Source of the DNA: Epithemia pelagica
Taxonomy: Eukaryota > Bacillariophyta > Bacillariophyceae > Surirellales > Surirellaceae
Direction of reading: 5' to 3'
Assembly: GCA_946965045.2 (NCBI GenBank)
Contig: OX337231.1
Coordinates: 3,596,001 to 3,660,000 of the forward strand
DNA: 64,000 nucleotides
Shown: positions 30,250 to 41,483 of the stretch, in pieces
Layout of the letters: every line of letters starts with the position of its first letter
Position numbering within the stretch: the stretch's first letter is position 1
The notes under the pieces: generated by a model
The model's database searches: none
What the model was told of the DNA's origin: nothing
The model's input: only the letters and a program-made list of their open reading frames with translations
Position numbers and translations under genes: made by a program

Positions 30250-31086
30250 CTACTGCTCTGACCACCACAACGCGTGGTATGGAACAACGAGCCTGTTTGG
30301 AACGACAACGACGACGGAACGTGACCTTACTAAATGTAGTGACAACATGCTGTCAATGGTGGAGGCAACGACAACCACCACCATCACTGCAGACCAAAAA
30401 CGACCAACCACCACCAAAATTCACGACGACGACGGTTGTTGGATGCGTCGGATTACATCGTGATCCATGAGGGCGGTCCGATTGGCACAATTGGAACCGC
30501 AACGAGATTACGAACGGACCTATGGAACCAAGCAACAACAACTCGATCCGTACCTCGGGATCTTCTTCTTCTTCTTCTTCTTCTTCTTCTTTCAGGACCA
30601 ACACCACGAAGACGATAACGTCTCCTCACAAGCAACAGCAGCAAGAGCATCTTATTCCCTCCATTTCATGGGTTCCTATTATTTCACGATGGATGGCGAC
30701 ATGTTAGAGCATGGATTGTCTCTCAAGAACAACAACAAGAACACGGTGAATAGGAGGATCGCTTGGAAACACACCACCAAGGATTGTTGCAACCTTCTTC
30801 ATGATGAGAAAGATATACATGATGATGATAATGAGGAGGCGGAGGAGCTTCCCATTCGTTCCATTTTATGGGGTCTTGTCACTGGCAGTACGCTTTGTTG
30901 GAGCATGGATTGTCTCCCAACAACAACGACACGATAGACAGGAGGAACACAAGGAAAGACACGACCAAGGATTGGCGCTACGTTTTCCTCGTCATGAGAG
31001 AGAGAATCGCGATAATGATGATATTCAGGAGGAGGAGGATTCGTTGGATCGTTTGTGTCGGCACAAACGACCACGTTGCATCTAAT
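30250..31086 (+). pseudogene. RGLE pseudogene (3' half of an RGLE-D-like gene)
   Basis: Only sequence downstream of the family core remains, in at least three frames. A ...MEQRACLERQRRRN frame (30279-30470) meets a stop. A shifted frame carries RAVRLAQLEPQRDYERTYG (30467-30937) and a (TTC)n run read as poly-Phe. A third frame ends in EEEDSLDRLCRHKRPRCI (stop just before 31086), identical at the end to RGLE-D. The 3' segment is present twice: one copy from about 30650 to 30850 and another from about 30855 to the end, each starting with a CCCTCCATTT/CGTTCCATTTTATGG-type sequence and containing GGAGCATGGATTGTCT. The 5' half, with the VxF and WY blocks, is missing. Confidence 0.85.
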
Positions 31087-31399
31087 AGAATGAGGAAAAA
31101 CACAACAACAGACTGGAACACATGGCATGTTCCTCTTTATTTGTTTCCAAAGGCTCCAGAACCAAAGAAGAAAACACAGCAGAGGCCCCTACGTTTTCGA
31201 GAATCGCTAGTGTCCAAAACACAACAATAGGAAATGACGCATCCATGGCGGATAGCCTCGAGAGGATTTGGTCCTCGAGTGTTGATAGAGACATCTACGG
31301 TATAGCTAGTAGGAACTGTGTACCTAACGATCCAATGGTGGTCGACAGAGGTTCATCACTTTATTGACAGTGGGTGCTGTTTGTTCGTTCCATCCTCCC

Positions 31400-32038
31400 A
31401 AAAAAAATACAAAAAATCCCAGAAAAATAACATGTCGGTTGTCGGTTGCCGATTCGGTTTCTGCTTGTTGTTGTTGTTGTTGCTTTACGCACTTGGTTAG
31501 TTTCTTGTACAAACGATTCCATTCGTCCTGGTGGTGATTGGAGTCGTTGGTTCGCACGATTTTTTTCGGACCGGTGTCGTCGTCCTTCTTTCTTATGGAT
31601 TCTTTGGCATCGAGCAAACCCTGTTTGTGTCATGGTTTGTCATTCTTCTTACGGAGGATGAGGAGAAGCATTGTCTTCCCATGCCAACCAAAAAAGAAGG
31701 GGGAGAAGTGCTTCTTGGAAACAACGACGACAACAGTCGGTGCGACTGCCAGCCATTCCACAACAAACGGATCCACAAGAAGGAGGATGGTGAATTCGAG
31801 AAGAAAGGAATGACAGTCATCTTCTTCCAGGTGATTCTTGTTGTATTCGCGCTTGTCATATTACTATTGGTACAGGATCCGACGAATGCCTCGTTGCTGC
31901 CTGTTGTCGCGAGGCTCCTTCTATTGTTTGCTGTGGTCGTCCTCTTCCTCCACAAGAACCAGAAGGACCGTATTAGTTGTTGTTGTGGATCGAACCAAAG
32001 CAATTATCGATTCATTCTGCTCTATACTTGCACCTCAT
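31400..32038 (-). pseudogene. HA pseudogene (N-terminal third of an HA2-like gene)
   Basis: Minus-strand sequence matches the 5' end of HA2 but is broken. A two-base insertion after ATGAGGTGCA shifts the frame, the HA2 codon CAA (in SRQLLWF) is TAA here, and a further frame change follows NHDTNRV. The matching frame then covers FLW, FLWIRLLWNGWQS and later DEWNRLYKKLTKCVKQQ. Homology ends at about 31455, where AT-rich sequence (AAAAAAAATACAAAAAATCC) and then the HA 3' spacer follow, so all four full HA repeats are gone. The HA 3' flank is shortened as well. Confidence 0.85.
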
Positions 32039-32884
32039 TCTTCCAACACTCTCTCTCCTTTGTTGCCACGCCTTCTTTCGTTCTATTATAGAAGGAGAGT
32101 CCATCCATTCACATTCCTCACAGGGGGAAAAGCGGCACCACCGACAACAAACAAAACACAAAAGGAAGAAATAAAAAAGATACCCTCGAAACATGACTGA
32201 ACCCTCTAAAACGGGAATCAAATAGGTGTCGTTGATACAAGAAGGATAGATCGCTTCTAATCACATAGGAGTAGCAAAAGCCTAACTATGTGATAGTCAC
32301 CGCTCAAGAACAAAACAAACCGATGGTGGAACAAGGGTGTGGAAGAAACGGTAGAACCATTACGGACCTCTCTCTATAAGTATCCGTATTTCCAAATCTG
32401 CCCCAAACGAGAGAATGTGGTCCATGGGCACGGACAAAAGGCGTTTGAGACAGCATATACTGGAGTATATTTTTTGCGTTGTTCTGGAAAGCCAAATCAT
32501 CATCAAGAGAGAGAAAACTCGAAGTGCCAACGCATTCCTGGAGTATAGGAACAAATAAGATTCACAGGAACGAAAGAGGGTTTGGCGGTTACAACGAGCT
32601 AGACCAGAAAAAGACACTGTATAAGAAAGGATAATGGCGTGTGGTTTGCAATGATACTTCCACAACGAGAATCCAGTTGTTCCAGCTGCTTATCGTGAAT
32701 CCTATACAGCAGTACCATGCTGTATTTTACAGGTTTGTCTGTTTGTCCCTCCATCCATGCAGTGGTTCTTCCCTCTGGCCCTTTTGCATGAGTCTGATAT
32801 ATTGTACGACTGACCGATCCACAGTGAGAAGCATACATGAGCGAACCACACAAGGAACATACTTGTGTTCTCTCATGGCGGTAA
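32039..32884. other. Spacer between the HA pseudogene and HA3
   Basis: No supported gene in about 850 bp. The right-hand limit of the duplicated array is near 32250; HA3 beyond it is older and more divergent. Confidence 0.5.
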
Positions 32885-34531
32885 TTATTCAATGCCCACT
32901 TGTTGCAACAAGTCCATCCGTTCTGGATTCATGTCTCGTTTGCGCAGCAACGCTCGTTGTCGTTTGATCCATTCGCTCAAGGCGATATTCTCGGCACCCA
33001 GGTGGGAAATTCGAACATGACCATGGCGGTTTCGGTAGGCCACCAATTTCTCATAGTGGTGCATCCAACTGTCTTGATTGGGTTCCAAGACGAGGCCAAT
33101 CTCGTGCAATTTGCGCAACCGTTCATCCGTCAAGCGAGGAGGTTTCAACTTTGCAGCCTTGTCGTCCGTTTGTTGTTGCTGGCGTTCTTGTTGAACTCGT
33201 TGCTTGTAAAATCGTCGTTGTTCATGGACCCACGTGGCCAATTCCAAATCTTGAGTAATTGTGGGAACACTGCCCCGTCCATGACGTTGCATATAGGCCA
33301 TCATGTTTTCATAATGCTGGTTCCAGGCCTGTTCGTTTGGATCCCATTCAAACTTAATTTGTTCCAATTGTCGAATCCGCCATTTCGACAAGCGATAGTG
33401 ATTGTTGGAATAGGGTTCCGATTCGTCCTCATCGCTGGCAGCCGTTTGGGGTTTGGACTGTTCTTGTTCTTGATGATACTGATATTTTTGATAAATTTTG
33501 CGTTGGGTGCAGACCCAGGCGCCCAGGGCCTCATTCGGTGCATAGTGTTTGGGGACGAGGCAATTGCCATGCTCCTTCTTGTAGGCCACCAGTTCTCGAA
33601 ATTTTTGCTTCCATCGACCATCAAAGATATCCATTTCAAAGTCCAATCGATCCAACATGTTGGCGTGTTGTTTGGTCATGGCCGGGCCACTCGAACGATT
33701 CGCCGGTTTCTTGTCCAACATCAAGTTTCGATACAATCGCCGTTGAGTCTGGACCCACTTTGCCAATTCGGGATTCTCGGCATACGAAGCAGGCACCATG
33801 CAATCTCCATGTTGTTGAGAATATTCCTCCAATTCCATGTATCGATGAAACCATTCGTCATCAAAGACGCGCCAGGGAATCTTGAGATGGTCCAACTTTT
33901 CTTGACGCTCCAACGTCATGGTCGCTTTGCGTTTGCCTTCTTTCCAATCACGAAAGTCTGTTTTTTGTTGCTGCAACCACGGTTTGAGAGTCGGATGGTC
34001 CTTCCAAATGACTTCCAGATTGACCGATTTGCGTTTTCCGGCTGCTTGTTGTTTCACACACTGGGCCAGTGTCTCGTATTGTCGACTCCATTCCGTCTCG
34101 TCCTTCGTGTCCTTTGTTGGCGTGGTCTCGGTCGTTTTCGCTCGTTGGGTCGTCTTCTTCTTCTTGGTGGGGGTGTCGGGCTCGCCGGTTGTATCGGAAG
34201 AAGAAGAAGAAAAGTGCGATACTGCCGTCAATGCCACTCCCTTTTGTGGCCGCAATGGGGACAAGTGCAGTGTTGGAACGATTTTCCCATGGTCGTCGAA
34301 CCATGTTTGCGGATTCCACCATGGAGTTTGACACCAGGATTTGAGGTGATTTCGTCTTGCCGCAGCAGCAGCGGTGCTGGTCGACCAGAGTCTTCTTTGT
34401 AGAATGGTCACGAATGGGAGGATTCTTTTACATGGAATGGCCCTGGTTGTGGTGATAGTACTAGTCCATACGCAGAGCGTCCCTTGTCGTGGACGGGGGA
34501 GTGGCCAACGTTTGGGTAGCATGTTCGTCAT
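32885..34531 (-). CDS. HA3: helicase-associated (HA) repeat protein
   Basis: The ATG at 34531 gives 548 aa. The 110-residue upstream extension is not conserved. The new N terminus (MTNMLPKRWPLPRPRQG, then many Arg/Thr/Ser and RRLWSTSTAAAAARR) looks like a mitochondrial presequence. A degenerate unit (EWSRQYETLAQCVK...TLKPWLQQQK) precedes four HA repeats: HGDCMVPASYAENPELAKWV, HGNCLVPKHYAPNEALGAWV, HGRGSVPTITQDLELATWV and HGHVRISHLGAENIALSEWI. The final repeat has lost the usual VP. No helicase motor is present. It is a clear paralogue of HA1/HA2 but substantially diverged, so it predates the local array. It diverges from the channel gene at 35041. Confidence 0.82.
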   Translation of the reverse strand: MTNMLPKRWPLPRPRQGTLCVWTSTITTTRAIPCKRILPFVTILQRRLWSTSTAAAAARRNHLKSWCQTPWWNPQTWFDDHGKIVPTLHLSPLRPQKGVALTAVSHFSSSSSDTTGEPDTPTKKKKTTQRAKTTETTPTKDTKDETEWSRQYETLAQCVKQQAAGKRKSVNLEVIWKDHPTLKPWLQQQKTDFRDWKEGKRKATMTLERQEKLDHLKIPWRVFDDEWFHRYMELEEYSQQHGDCMVPASYAENPELAKWVQTQRRLYRNLMLDKKPANRSSGPAMTKQHANMLDRLDFEMDIFDGRWKQKFRELVAYKKEHGNCLVPKHYAPNEALGAWVCTQRKIYQKYQYHQEQEQSKPQTAASDEDESEPYSNNHYRLSKWRIRQLEQIKFEWDPNEQAWNQHYENMMAYMQRHGRGSVPTITQDLELATWVHEQRRFYKQRVQQERQQQQTDDKAAKLKPPRLTDERLRKLHEIGLVLEPNQDSWMHHYEKLVAYRNRHGHVRISHLGAENIALSEWIKRQRALLRKRDMNPERMDLLQQVGIE

Positions 34532-35040
34532 GGTGTTGGATCCACAGAAATCGACACCCGATCCAAAAAAAGGTCCAACCAAGAACTTTGACGCACTGAT
34601 ACAAGAGGATCTGGAACACACCGAGACTTCACGTATCAAAGGCCAGAGAGAGAAATTGCCACTACGACAACGACAGCGTTTCAGGCGTGTTGGAGATGGT
34701 CCTCGTCGGCCGCACACAGAATGTCCATTGCCGTTTTGCAGGAAATCGCAAAGATCTCTCTCAAGAAAAATTCTTTGGTGATTATGTCGCAGCCACAGTA
34801 TATGAGTACCGGTTGGCGAGTTGACCGACATTCCAAACAGCGAAGTTGCGACATCGCTCACATTTTGTCAAGAATCGGCATTAGTGATTTTTGTGAGCAA
34901 ACGGAGACTCCTCAAGCGTTGTCTGCGCAGAGAGAGAACGAGCAAGGGTGGAACGAGTTGGAGCGCTTCGGTATAGGAAGCAAGAACTAGCAACGCAATC
35001 CACAGGCTATAGCACCAAGCAAGAAGAACTGCGCTCAACG
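34532..35040. promoter_or_regulatory. Divergent promoter region HA3 / channel
   Basis: 509 bp between divergent start codons. The open frames running into it from both sides begin at non-ATG codons or lack similarity, so it is treated as noncoding. No specific element is recognised. Confidence 0.4.
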
Positions 35041-36222
35041 ATGGCGAACCAAGAAGTATTGGAGGACGAACCATCGTGGAGCAGCCACAACAGCAACAGC
35101 AACAGCAGCAACGTCTATCATTTGGCACCCGACCAGCCAACCCAAACAGACTCGGTGCCACACATCCTTGCATCGAAACCGAATGAGCATACGGTAGGAA
35201 CGCCCTCCAAGTCACCATCACCAACAGGCGAATCGCCGCACGGCATGGAATCCTATTTATTACTGGGTCCACCACCACCACCATCACTCCCCACAAAAGG
35301 CCACCATGCCAATCCGTTTCGCGTCTATTACAAAACGTGCCATTCTCTCTGCGGTAGTGTCGTGACCAGTCCCTGGTTTCAACACTTTATTTTGGCGCTC
35401 ATTACCATCAATTCCATCTTGACCGCCTTGCAAACATACGAGTTTGTCCAAGACAATCTCCTCTGGCAACAACGATTGGATCAAGTCGATACCATATTAT
35501 TGATTCTGTTTACCGTCGAACTGGTCTTGCATCTCTTTTATTATGGATTTATCACCTTTTTGTCCAATGCCTGGTTGGTCTTTGATTTGTTGATTGTCAC
35601 CGTCTCGTGGGCCTGTGCCGCCTTGACCATCATGCGATCCTTTCGCATTGTCCGGACCGTTCGATTCATGACCCATGTCCGAGAAATTCAACAATTGGTC
35701 GAAGCCCTGTGGAATGTCGTGCCGCGCATGTTTGCCATTTTTACCTTTTTGTTACTCGTCTACTTTGTCTTTGCCGTCTTGTTGACCGACTTGTTTCAAA
35801 CGGCCTACCAAGATGGCATTACCAGCGAGGATCACTTTTCGCGATTGGACGTGACGGCCTTTACCTTGTTGCAATTCATGTTTTTGGACGATTGGAGTGG
35901 GTTGACCAAGGAATTAATGGTGGCCCATCCCTGGGCCTGGATCCCCATTTTGGCCTTTATCATTCTCTGTACCTTTATTGTTGTCAATCTCATTATTGCC
36001 GTCATTTGCGATGCGGTACAAGCCTTGCAAACGGATGAAATGGCCACGCACTTGAAGCACTTGCAAACGGTCACGATTCAAGCCATTCAACAGGCTCATG
36101 CCCAGGATCAAGACGAACGACGACAACTCGAAATCAAGGTCAATCAACTCTTGCAACTCTTGCAACAACAACAACAACAACAATCGCAACAACCACAACC
36201 ACAACCGCGACCACAACAGTAA
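35041..36222 (+). CDS. Single-domain voltage-gated cation channel (EukCat-like)
   Basis: A 393-aa single-exon protein from the ATG at 35041; the longer frame starts at GTG. Six membrane segments are visible. S1 is FILALITINSILTAL, S2 DTILLILFTVELVLHLF, and S3 AWLVFDLLIVTVSW. S4 has Arg at every third position (RSFRIVRTVR, about 198-208). S5 is MFAIFTFLLLVYFVFAVLL, followed by a pore loop TLLQFMFLDDWSG (about 276-288) and S6 WIPILAFIILCTFIVVNLIIAVI. A soluble N terminus and a C-terminal coiled coil with poly-Gln follow. This is one repeat of the voltage-gated Na+/Ca2+ channel fold, and tetramers would be required. Diatom EukCat channels of this design underlie fast action potentials and Ca2+ signals. 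Ion preference cannot be settled here; the double Asp in the filter suggests cation or Ca2+ permeability. Confidence 0.9.
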   Translation: MANQEVLEDEPSWSSHNSNSNSSNVYHLAPDQPTQTDSVPHILASKPNEHTVGTPSKSPSPTGESPHGMESYLLLGPPPPPSLPTKGHHANPFRVYYKTCHSLCGSVVTSPWFQHFILALITINSILTALQTYEFVQDNLLWQQRLDQVDTILLILFTVELVLHLFYYGFITFLSNAWLVFDLLIVTVSWACAALTIMRSFRIVRTVRFMTHVREIQQLVEALWNVVPRMFAIFTFLLLVYFVFAVLLTDLFQTAYQDGITSEDHFSRLDVTAFTLLQFMFLDDWSGLTKELMVAHPWAWIPILAFIILCTFIVVNLIIAVICDAVQALQTDEMATHLKHLQTVTIQAIQQAHAQDQDERRQLEIKVNQLLQLLQQQQQQQSQQPQPQPRPQQ

Positions 36223-36664
36223 TCACCACCACCAGCACAATCGCAAGCAACTCAACCACCAGGCATTCCGCCAGCATCCTCCAACAACAACAACAATAAT
36301 AATAATCTGTAGGAGAAACAACGCAACGATCTGTACGAGAAACAACAACAACATGTTGACGAAACATTGGTGCAAAACACGAAATGCTCTAGAGGACACC
36401 AGCAGTCCCGTCCATACTTTTGTGGAGAACGTGTATCCTGCACCAACCAAACACATACGTTTGTGGATCATACTAGGGTATATCTCTACATTGTAGTCTC
36501 TCTAGTATTCAAACACAGTCAACTACATAGGAAAAGACAACCGAGTTGGCGTCCACAAGGACACTCTCTCAAACTCCAGACCTTGCGACAGAATAGGCTG
36601 AGGCTTTCTGGAAACTCGCATGGTTCCATAGTGTCTGTGGAGTGCTTCAATGCCAGTCTATGTG
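36223..36664. other. Convergent spacer channel / DHX37 with (CAA)n/(AAT)n runs
   Basis: 442 bp between 3' ends. Trinucleotide runs (CAA and AAT units, about 36280-36304, and CAA again near 36341-36355) continue the low-complexity style of the channel's poly-Gln end. No gene is supported. Confidence 0.5.
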
Positions 36665-39600
36665 TTATGCCTTGTCCTTGGACCGTTGAGGGTTTTGATC
36701 CTTCCACAATTGAATGTTGCGTTTCACCATGTTCATCCATTGGGTCTTCATTTCCCGGTTGGCGTCCTGATTCGGACGAACCCAGCTGGGAAAGACTTGC
36801 TTGTACAGGAACTTACGATCGACACGAGCCCAGTGTTGCCGTAGGGCTGCCGCACTGTCCACTCCGGCGTGGGCCAATGCTGCCACCAATAAGGTAGCCT
36901 TGGGAGAGGGAGTTTTGCGTGTCACTATTGAGGGTGGGTCATTCCAAACGTCGTTCCAATCCTGAAATTCCACCAAGACCTTGCCTTCCAAGAGATATCG
37001 GGCAAACCACCGAAAGGAATCGTCCGACACAAAGTGTTGCGACGTTGCCTTGGGTGTTGCTGTGGTAGAGCTTTGCAACAAGGGATACATTTCGACTTGA
37101 ATGGGGGATATTTCCCAATTGTGATTGCCAAATTTGGTTTGTACACTACAGACCATCTTGTCTTGGTCCTCGTCGTACTTGGGGACGGGTGTTGGCAGCG
37201 GATCTCCCAACTTTAACAACCGACTTCCCTTGGCCAACAAACCCAACCAGGACGGTTCCAGGGGTGTGATTGTTTTGACAGTGGCAATGGGCGTCCCATC
37301 CTTGGCCTTTTTTCGTACCACACTATCAAAGCAAATCCATTTGGGCAGTTGTCGTGGATCTCTCGAATAGACCACGCTGTTCCGGTCCATCCACAGGGGC
37401 TCGGTGAGTTTGGAAGAGCAACTCAAGTAGGCCGATCGGAGACTGGAGGTATACGGACCCGGAGGAATGGATCCCAGTGGAGCCAGCATGGCGACATTGT
37501 CCAACAAACCGGATGCAATGGCTTGACACAACAATTGCTCCTGTACCTTGTTGGGTGGTTTCATGGAACTCAAAAAGCCACCCGTCTTGGCCGCAATGCT
37601 ATTCTCGGCTGCGGTGAGACGTTTCTTGGCCAGACGGGCCAAATGTGTGCGCATCTTTTGAATTCGTGCCATGACAACCGGGTGCAAGCCATGTTCCTCA
37701 CAAAACTTGCGACAGGCCACCTTTTCCGCCATGCCTCCAGCTCCTCGTCCAGCATACGTGTAGGCACCAACGGCCAGGACTCCCGCCAACACATCACCGC
37801 CACGATGCGACCAACCATGACCCTGCTTCTTTTTCTTTGTCGTTTCGTGATTGTCATCAATCTCATCCCCTGGATCGTCCTGGTCCTCGGACGGGCTGGT
37901 TTCTGACTCTCCCTCAGTGCCTTGTTGACCTGAAAGGACAAACGGATTAGACTCGGAAAGGAGGGCCACCATGACAATGGCATAATCCAGAACACCTGCT
38001 TCCGCCGCTACGAGGAGCATTTTCCCATATCGAACACCTAGTGGAAGCTTGGCAACCGCAGCACCAAGCGGGGTGATTTCGCCATCGCCCGTCAAGTGTG
38101 AGGCGGCGGTTGTATTAGCATTGGTATCGACACACCCCAAATTGGCCAATAGCTGAATGGCAGATTCCAACTGATCCTTCCCTGGTGGTGTGGGAAAGGG
38201 AAACTCGGCCACATTGGAAATCCGCATAGCCTTCATGGCCAAGACGACATCTTCCAAGGGACGCGTCAATACCTCGGGCAAGGCAAAGTCATCCATGTGT
38301 CGCCCATACATGGAACTGGAATAGAGACGATAACAATGACCGGGACCTGTCCGACCCGCCCGTCCGGCCCGTTGGTCTGCCGCCGCTTTGGAAATCCACA
38401 TGATATCGTAGGAGGCAATACCAGTGCCTGTGTTGTAATTGCGGCATTTTTGACGCCCCGTGTCAACCACATAGGAAATGCCCGGAATCGTAATACTCTA
38501 AACATGAAACACGCAACAACGACGAGCAGTTTAAATGAAAAAGGAATCGAACAAAGAAGAATACAGTCAGTCAGTGCGTTTTGCAATACCTACCCACGGT
38601 TGCATCAAACAGAGCCACATCAGGAATGAACATACCGTTTCGGCAATGTTGGTCGCCACGACAATGAGTCGATGTCCGTCTGGAACGGGTTCAAAGACTT
38701 TGGCTTGTTCCTCTGTAGACAACATGGAATACAAGGGAAGTATAATGGGTTTCAAGGGAATCGTGCCGTCGTCGTCGCCCTGTGGTTTGGACACTGACAA
38801 CGGGTTGTCTGTTTGGTCAAATGCTTCTTCTTTTTCTTGGTCCGCTGCTGCCGCAAACAGTTCTCCATCGACTTCCTCATCGTCCATATCCCGAAGAAAT
38901 TGGTCGTCCCCGTCTGTCGCTTGTTGTTTCATGATGGAATCCACTTGGGGACGGGTTCGATTGGTTGCACGCCTGCTACTACTAGTACCAAGGAGGGCGG
39001 TTTCCAGCCGTTGTACCATGCGAACAATTTCTTGTTGACCCGTCAAAAAGACGAGAATGCCACCCGGTGGTAATTTGGCATGAATTTTACAAACCTTGGA
39101 AAAGGCCGCATCTTCATACTCGTCCAATACCGTCACCTTGTTGTGATGAACCGTTACGGGAAAAGTTCGTCCGGGAATCTTGAGCACGACGGGTGGTTGA
39201 GGCAATCGGGCGAACAATTTGGGATTGTCGGTAAAATCGGAAACCCGCAAGGTGGCACTCATAATCACCACCTTGAGGGGTGGCAACCAGGACGAGGACT
39301 TGTCACCACTATTCTGTTGTTGGGCCTGTTGTCGACGGAGGGGTATGGTCAGACTGAGCAATCCAATGAGGGCATCGGTATTCAAATTCCGTTCATGGGC
39401 TTCATCAATGCAAATGACGGAATACTGACGCAACAACAAGTCGGACTGAATTTCTTGCAACAAGATTCCATCCGTCATGAATTTGATCCGTGTCGACGGA
39501 CCTAATCCAGCCGTTTCGTATCGGGTTTGGTAGGCGACCAAATTGCCACCAGCCTTCCTGTTGTTGTTAGTACTACTTGTATTGGAAGGAATGGAGTGTC

Positions 39601-41473
39601 CAGTGCCGTGTCCCATTTCATGACAGACGCGTTTGGCCGTGGACACGGCTGCCACACGACGAGGTTGGGTAATCCCAATCATGAATTGTTGTGGTGAGGG
39701 TGTTGTTGTTGTTGCCTCCTCCTCTTTCTCGAAGGAAGTATTGTGGTTGCGGGGGCCGTTGCTGGGTGCTGGTCGCTGTTGCAGGGTAAATCCCGCTTCG
39801 TAGAGAAATTGAGGAACTTGGGTACTCTTTCCGGATCCCGTTTCACCGCAGACAATGGTCACGTCGTGATTCCGAATGGCATCGACGAGTTCAAATTCCA
39901 TGGCGGCCACGGGCAATTCGTACCGTGCCACTTGAAGTGCGGGGGATCGATTCAGTGGCGGAGGAAGGGGCCATGCCGAAGACGAGGAGGTTTTCTGTTG
40001 GTGATTGACCTTGGCAGAATGTGTCCCTGTGGTTGTTGTTGTGGTTGTGGTCGAGAGTGGAATGGGCGTTCCGGGTTGATACGAGGGATGATGGGCAAAG
40101 GCGGCAGCAATGTCTTGTTCCTCGTCGCTGGGTGAATCCTCCTTGTCCTTTTCTTCCGTGGTATCCATTTTGTCTTCATCATGGTCCTTCTTTTCGGTTG
40201 GAGTGGTGATGAGTTTGGGAAGTGATGATTGCTGCAGTGATTGTTGTTTGTGTTGGAGTGCAGAAAAGGAGGCCATCATTTGGGCCGCCACTGACAGTGA
40301 CGACGAGGTTGTGGAATTGTTCTTGTTCTTGTTGGTATCTCGTGATGGTGGCACGGGGTCGGAAGGATTGTCTGTTTTGGATTCCATATCCTCATCATCA
40401 TCGTCGTTGTCCTTGTCGTCCTTGTCGTCGTCCCTTGGATGGGTCCTGTGGGTTTCGGCATTGCGTTGCGAATCCACATGATTTGTTTGGTCCCTAGTGT
40501 CCGTATTGTCCAGTATACGCAAATCCTTGGACTTGGTCGTTGTACCAGGGCCCTGGTCGGTGTGGTTGTGGTTGTGGCTGGATGGTGCGGGGTGCAACTT
40601 TGATGGTTGGTAATCGTCGTCGTCATTGTCTTGTTGTTGTTGTGGACGTGAAGAAGAACAGACGGGGCGTTTGCGTTTGCGACTTGGTTTGTTGTGGTGG
40701 TGGGAGGGCAACGTGTCGGTCGTCGTGCGAGGTGAGGATGGTGGTACGGGTTGCTCGTTCGATTGAGAGTGCGGCTCCATTGTAGTTTTGTCCTCCTTCT
40801 TCTTGTCGTCGTCGTTGTTGTTGTTTTTGTCTGGGAGTGATTTCAGCCCCCGACTCGTTGGATCGTTTTCTACTGTTGTGGTGGTATACAACAAGTCGCG
40901 TTCCTGTGATGTCAAGGCCAGCAATTGTTGCTCCTTGCGGAGCGCCTGTTGGACTTGTTGTTTGACCGTGGGAACTTGTCCCAAGGTGGCCGAGGATTGC
41001 AACAAGTGTCGTTGACTGTTGGTCAAGGTTGCGTGTTGCTGCAATTTCGTATACAAGGCTTGACGTCGTTGCTTTTGCTGTCGTCGATCTTGCAATTGTT
41101 GCAATTTGCGACGCTGTTGTTTTTGCAAGTGACACGCCGCTTGAACTTCGTCGGCCGTCAATTCGATCTCCTTCTTTTTCTGGTGCTTCTTCTTGTCGGG
41201 CAAGACAATCAAGGCATTAGGATCTTGATCGTAGACAGCATTGGACTCTGGATTGTGCGTGTCGTGGTTGGAGTTTGTGGCGTCCTTGTCCTTGTCGTTG
41301 TCGTCGTAGGGTTGTTTCGACGACGACGACGCCACGAGTTGGCGCAATCGCTCGAGTTCTTGTTCTTCCTTCGTGTCGTCGTCATCGTCATTGTCATGGT
41401 TCGTCATGCGACGTTGCGAGACCGACCGGTAGTTGCGAACCGTTTTCGAGGGCAAGGCCTTGGAACGACGCAT
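36665..41473 (-). CDS. DHX37: DEAH-box RNA helicase DHX37/Dhr1 (Ecm16)
   Basis: Exon 1 is 41473-38636, phase-0 GT-AG intron 38635-38498 (138 bp), exon 2 38497-36665, giving 1556 aa. An acidic/Lys-rich N terminus of about 500 residues precedes the motor. Motor motifs are GETGSGKST (I, about 541), TQPRRVAAV (Ia), DEAH (II, about 689), SAT (III), VFLTGQQEI (IV), TNIAET joined across the intron to SITIPGISYVVDTGR (V), and QRAGRAGR (VI). Winged-helix/ratchet (HA2-family) and OB-fold regions follow. The length, the long insertion before motif V and the sequence SAIQLLANLGCVD fit Dhr1/DHX37, which releases U3 snoRNA from the pre-40S particle in the nucleolus. The C terminus has RRKFLYKQVFPSWV-like sequence seen in this subfamily. 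The splice restores a motif exactly, so the model is strong. Confidence 0.92.
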
Positions 41474-41483
41474 GGTATCTGAT

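Noticed and set aside
32885-34861. 658-aa version of HA3
   Set aside because: The extra N-terminal 110 residues are unlike any paralogue; the ATG at 34531 gives a presequence.
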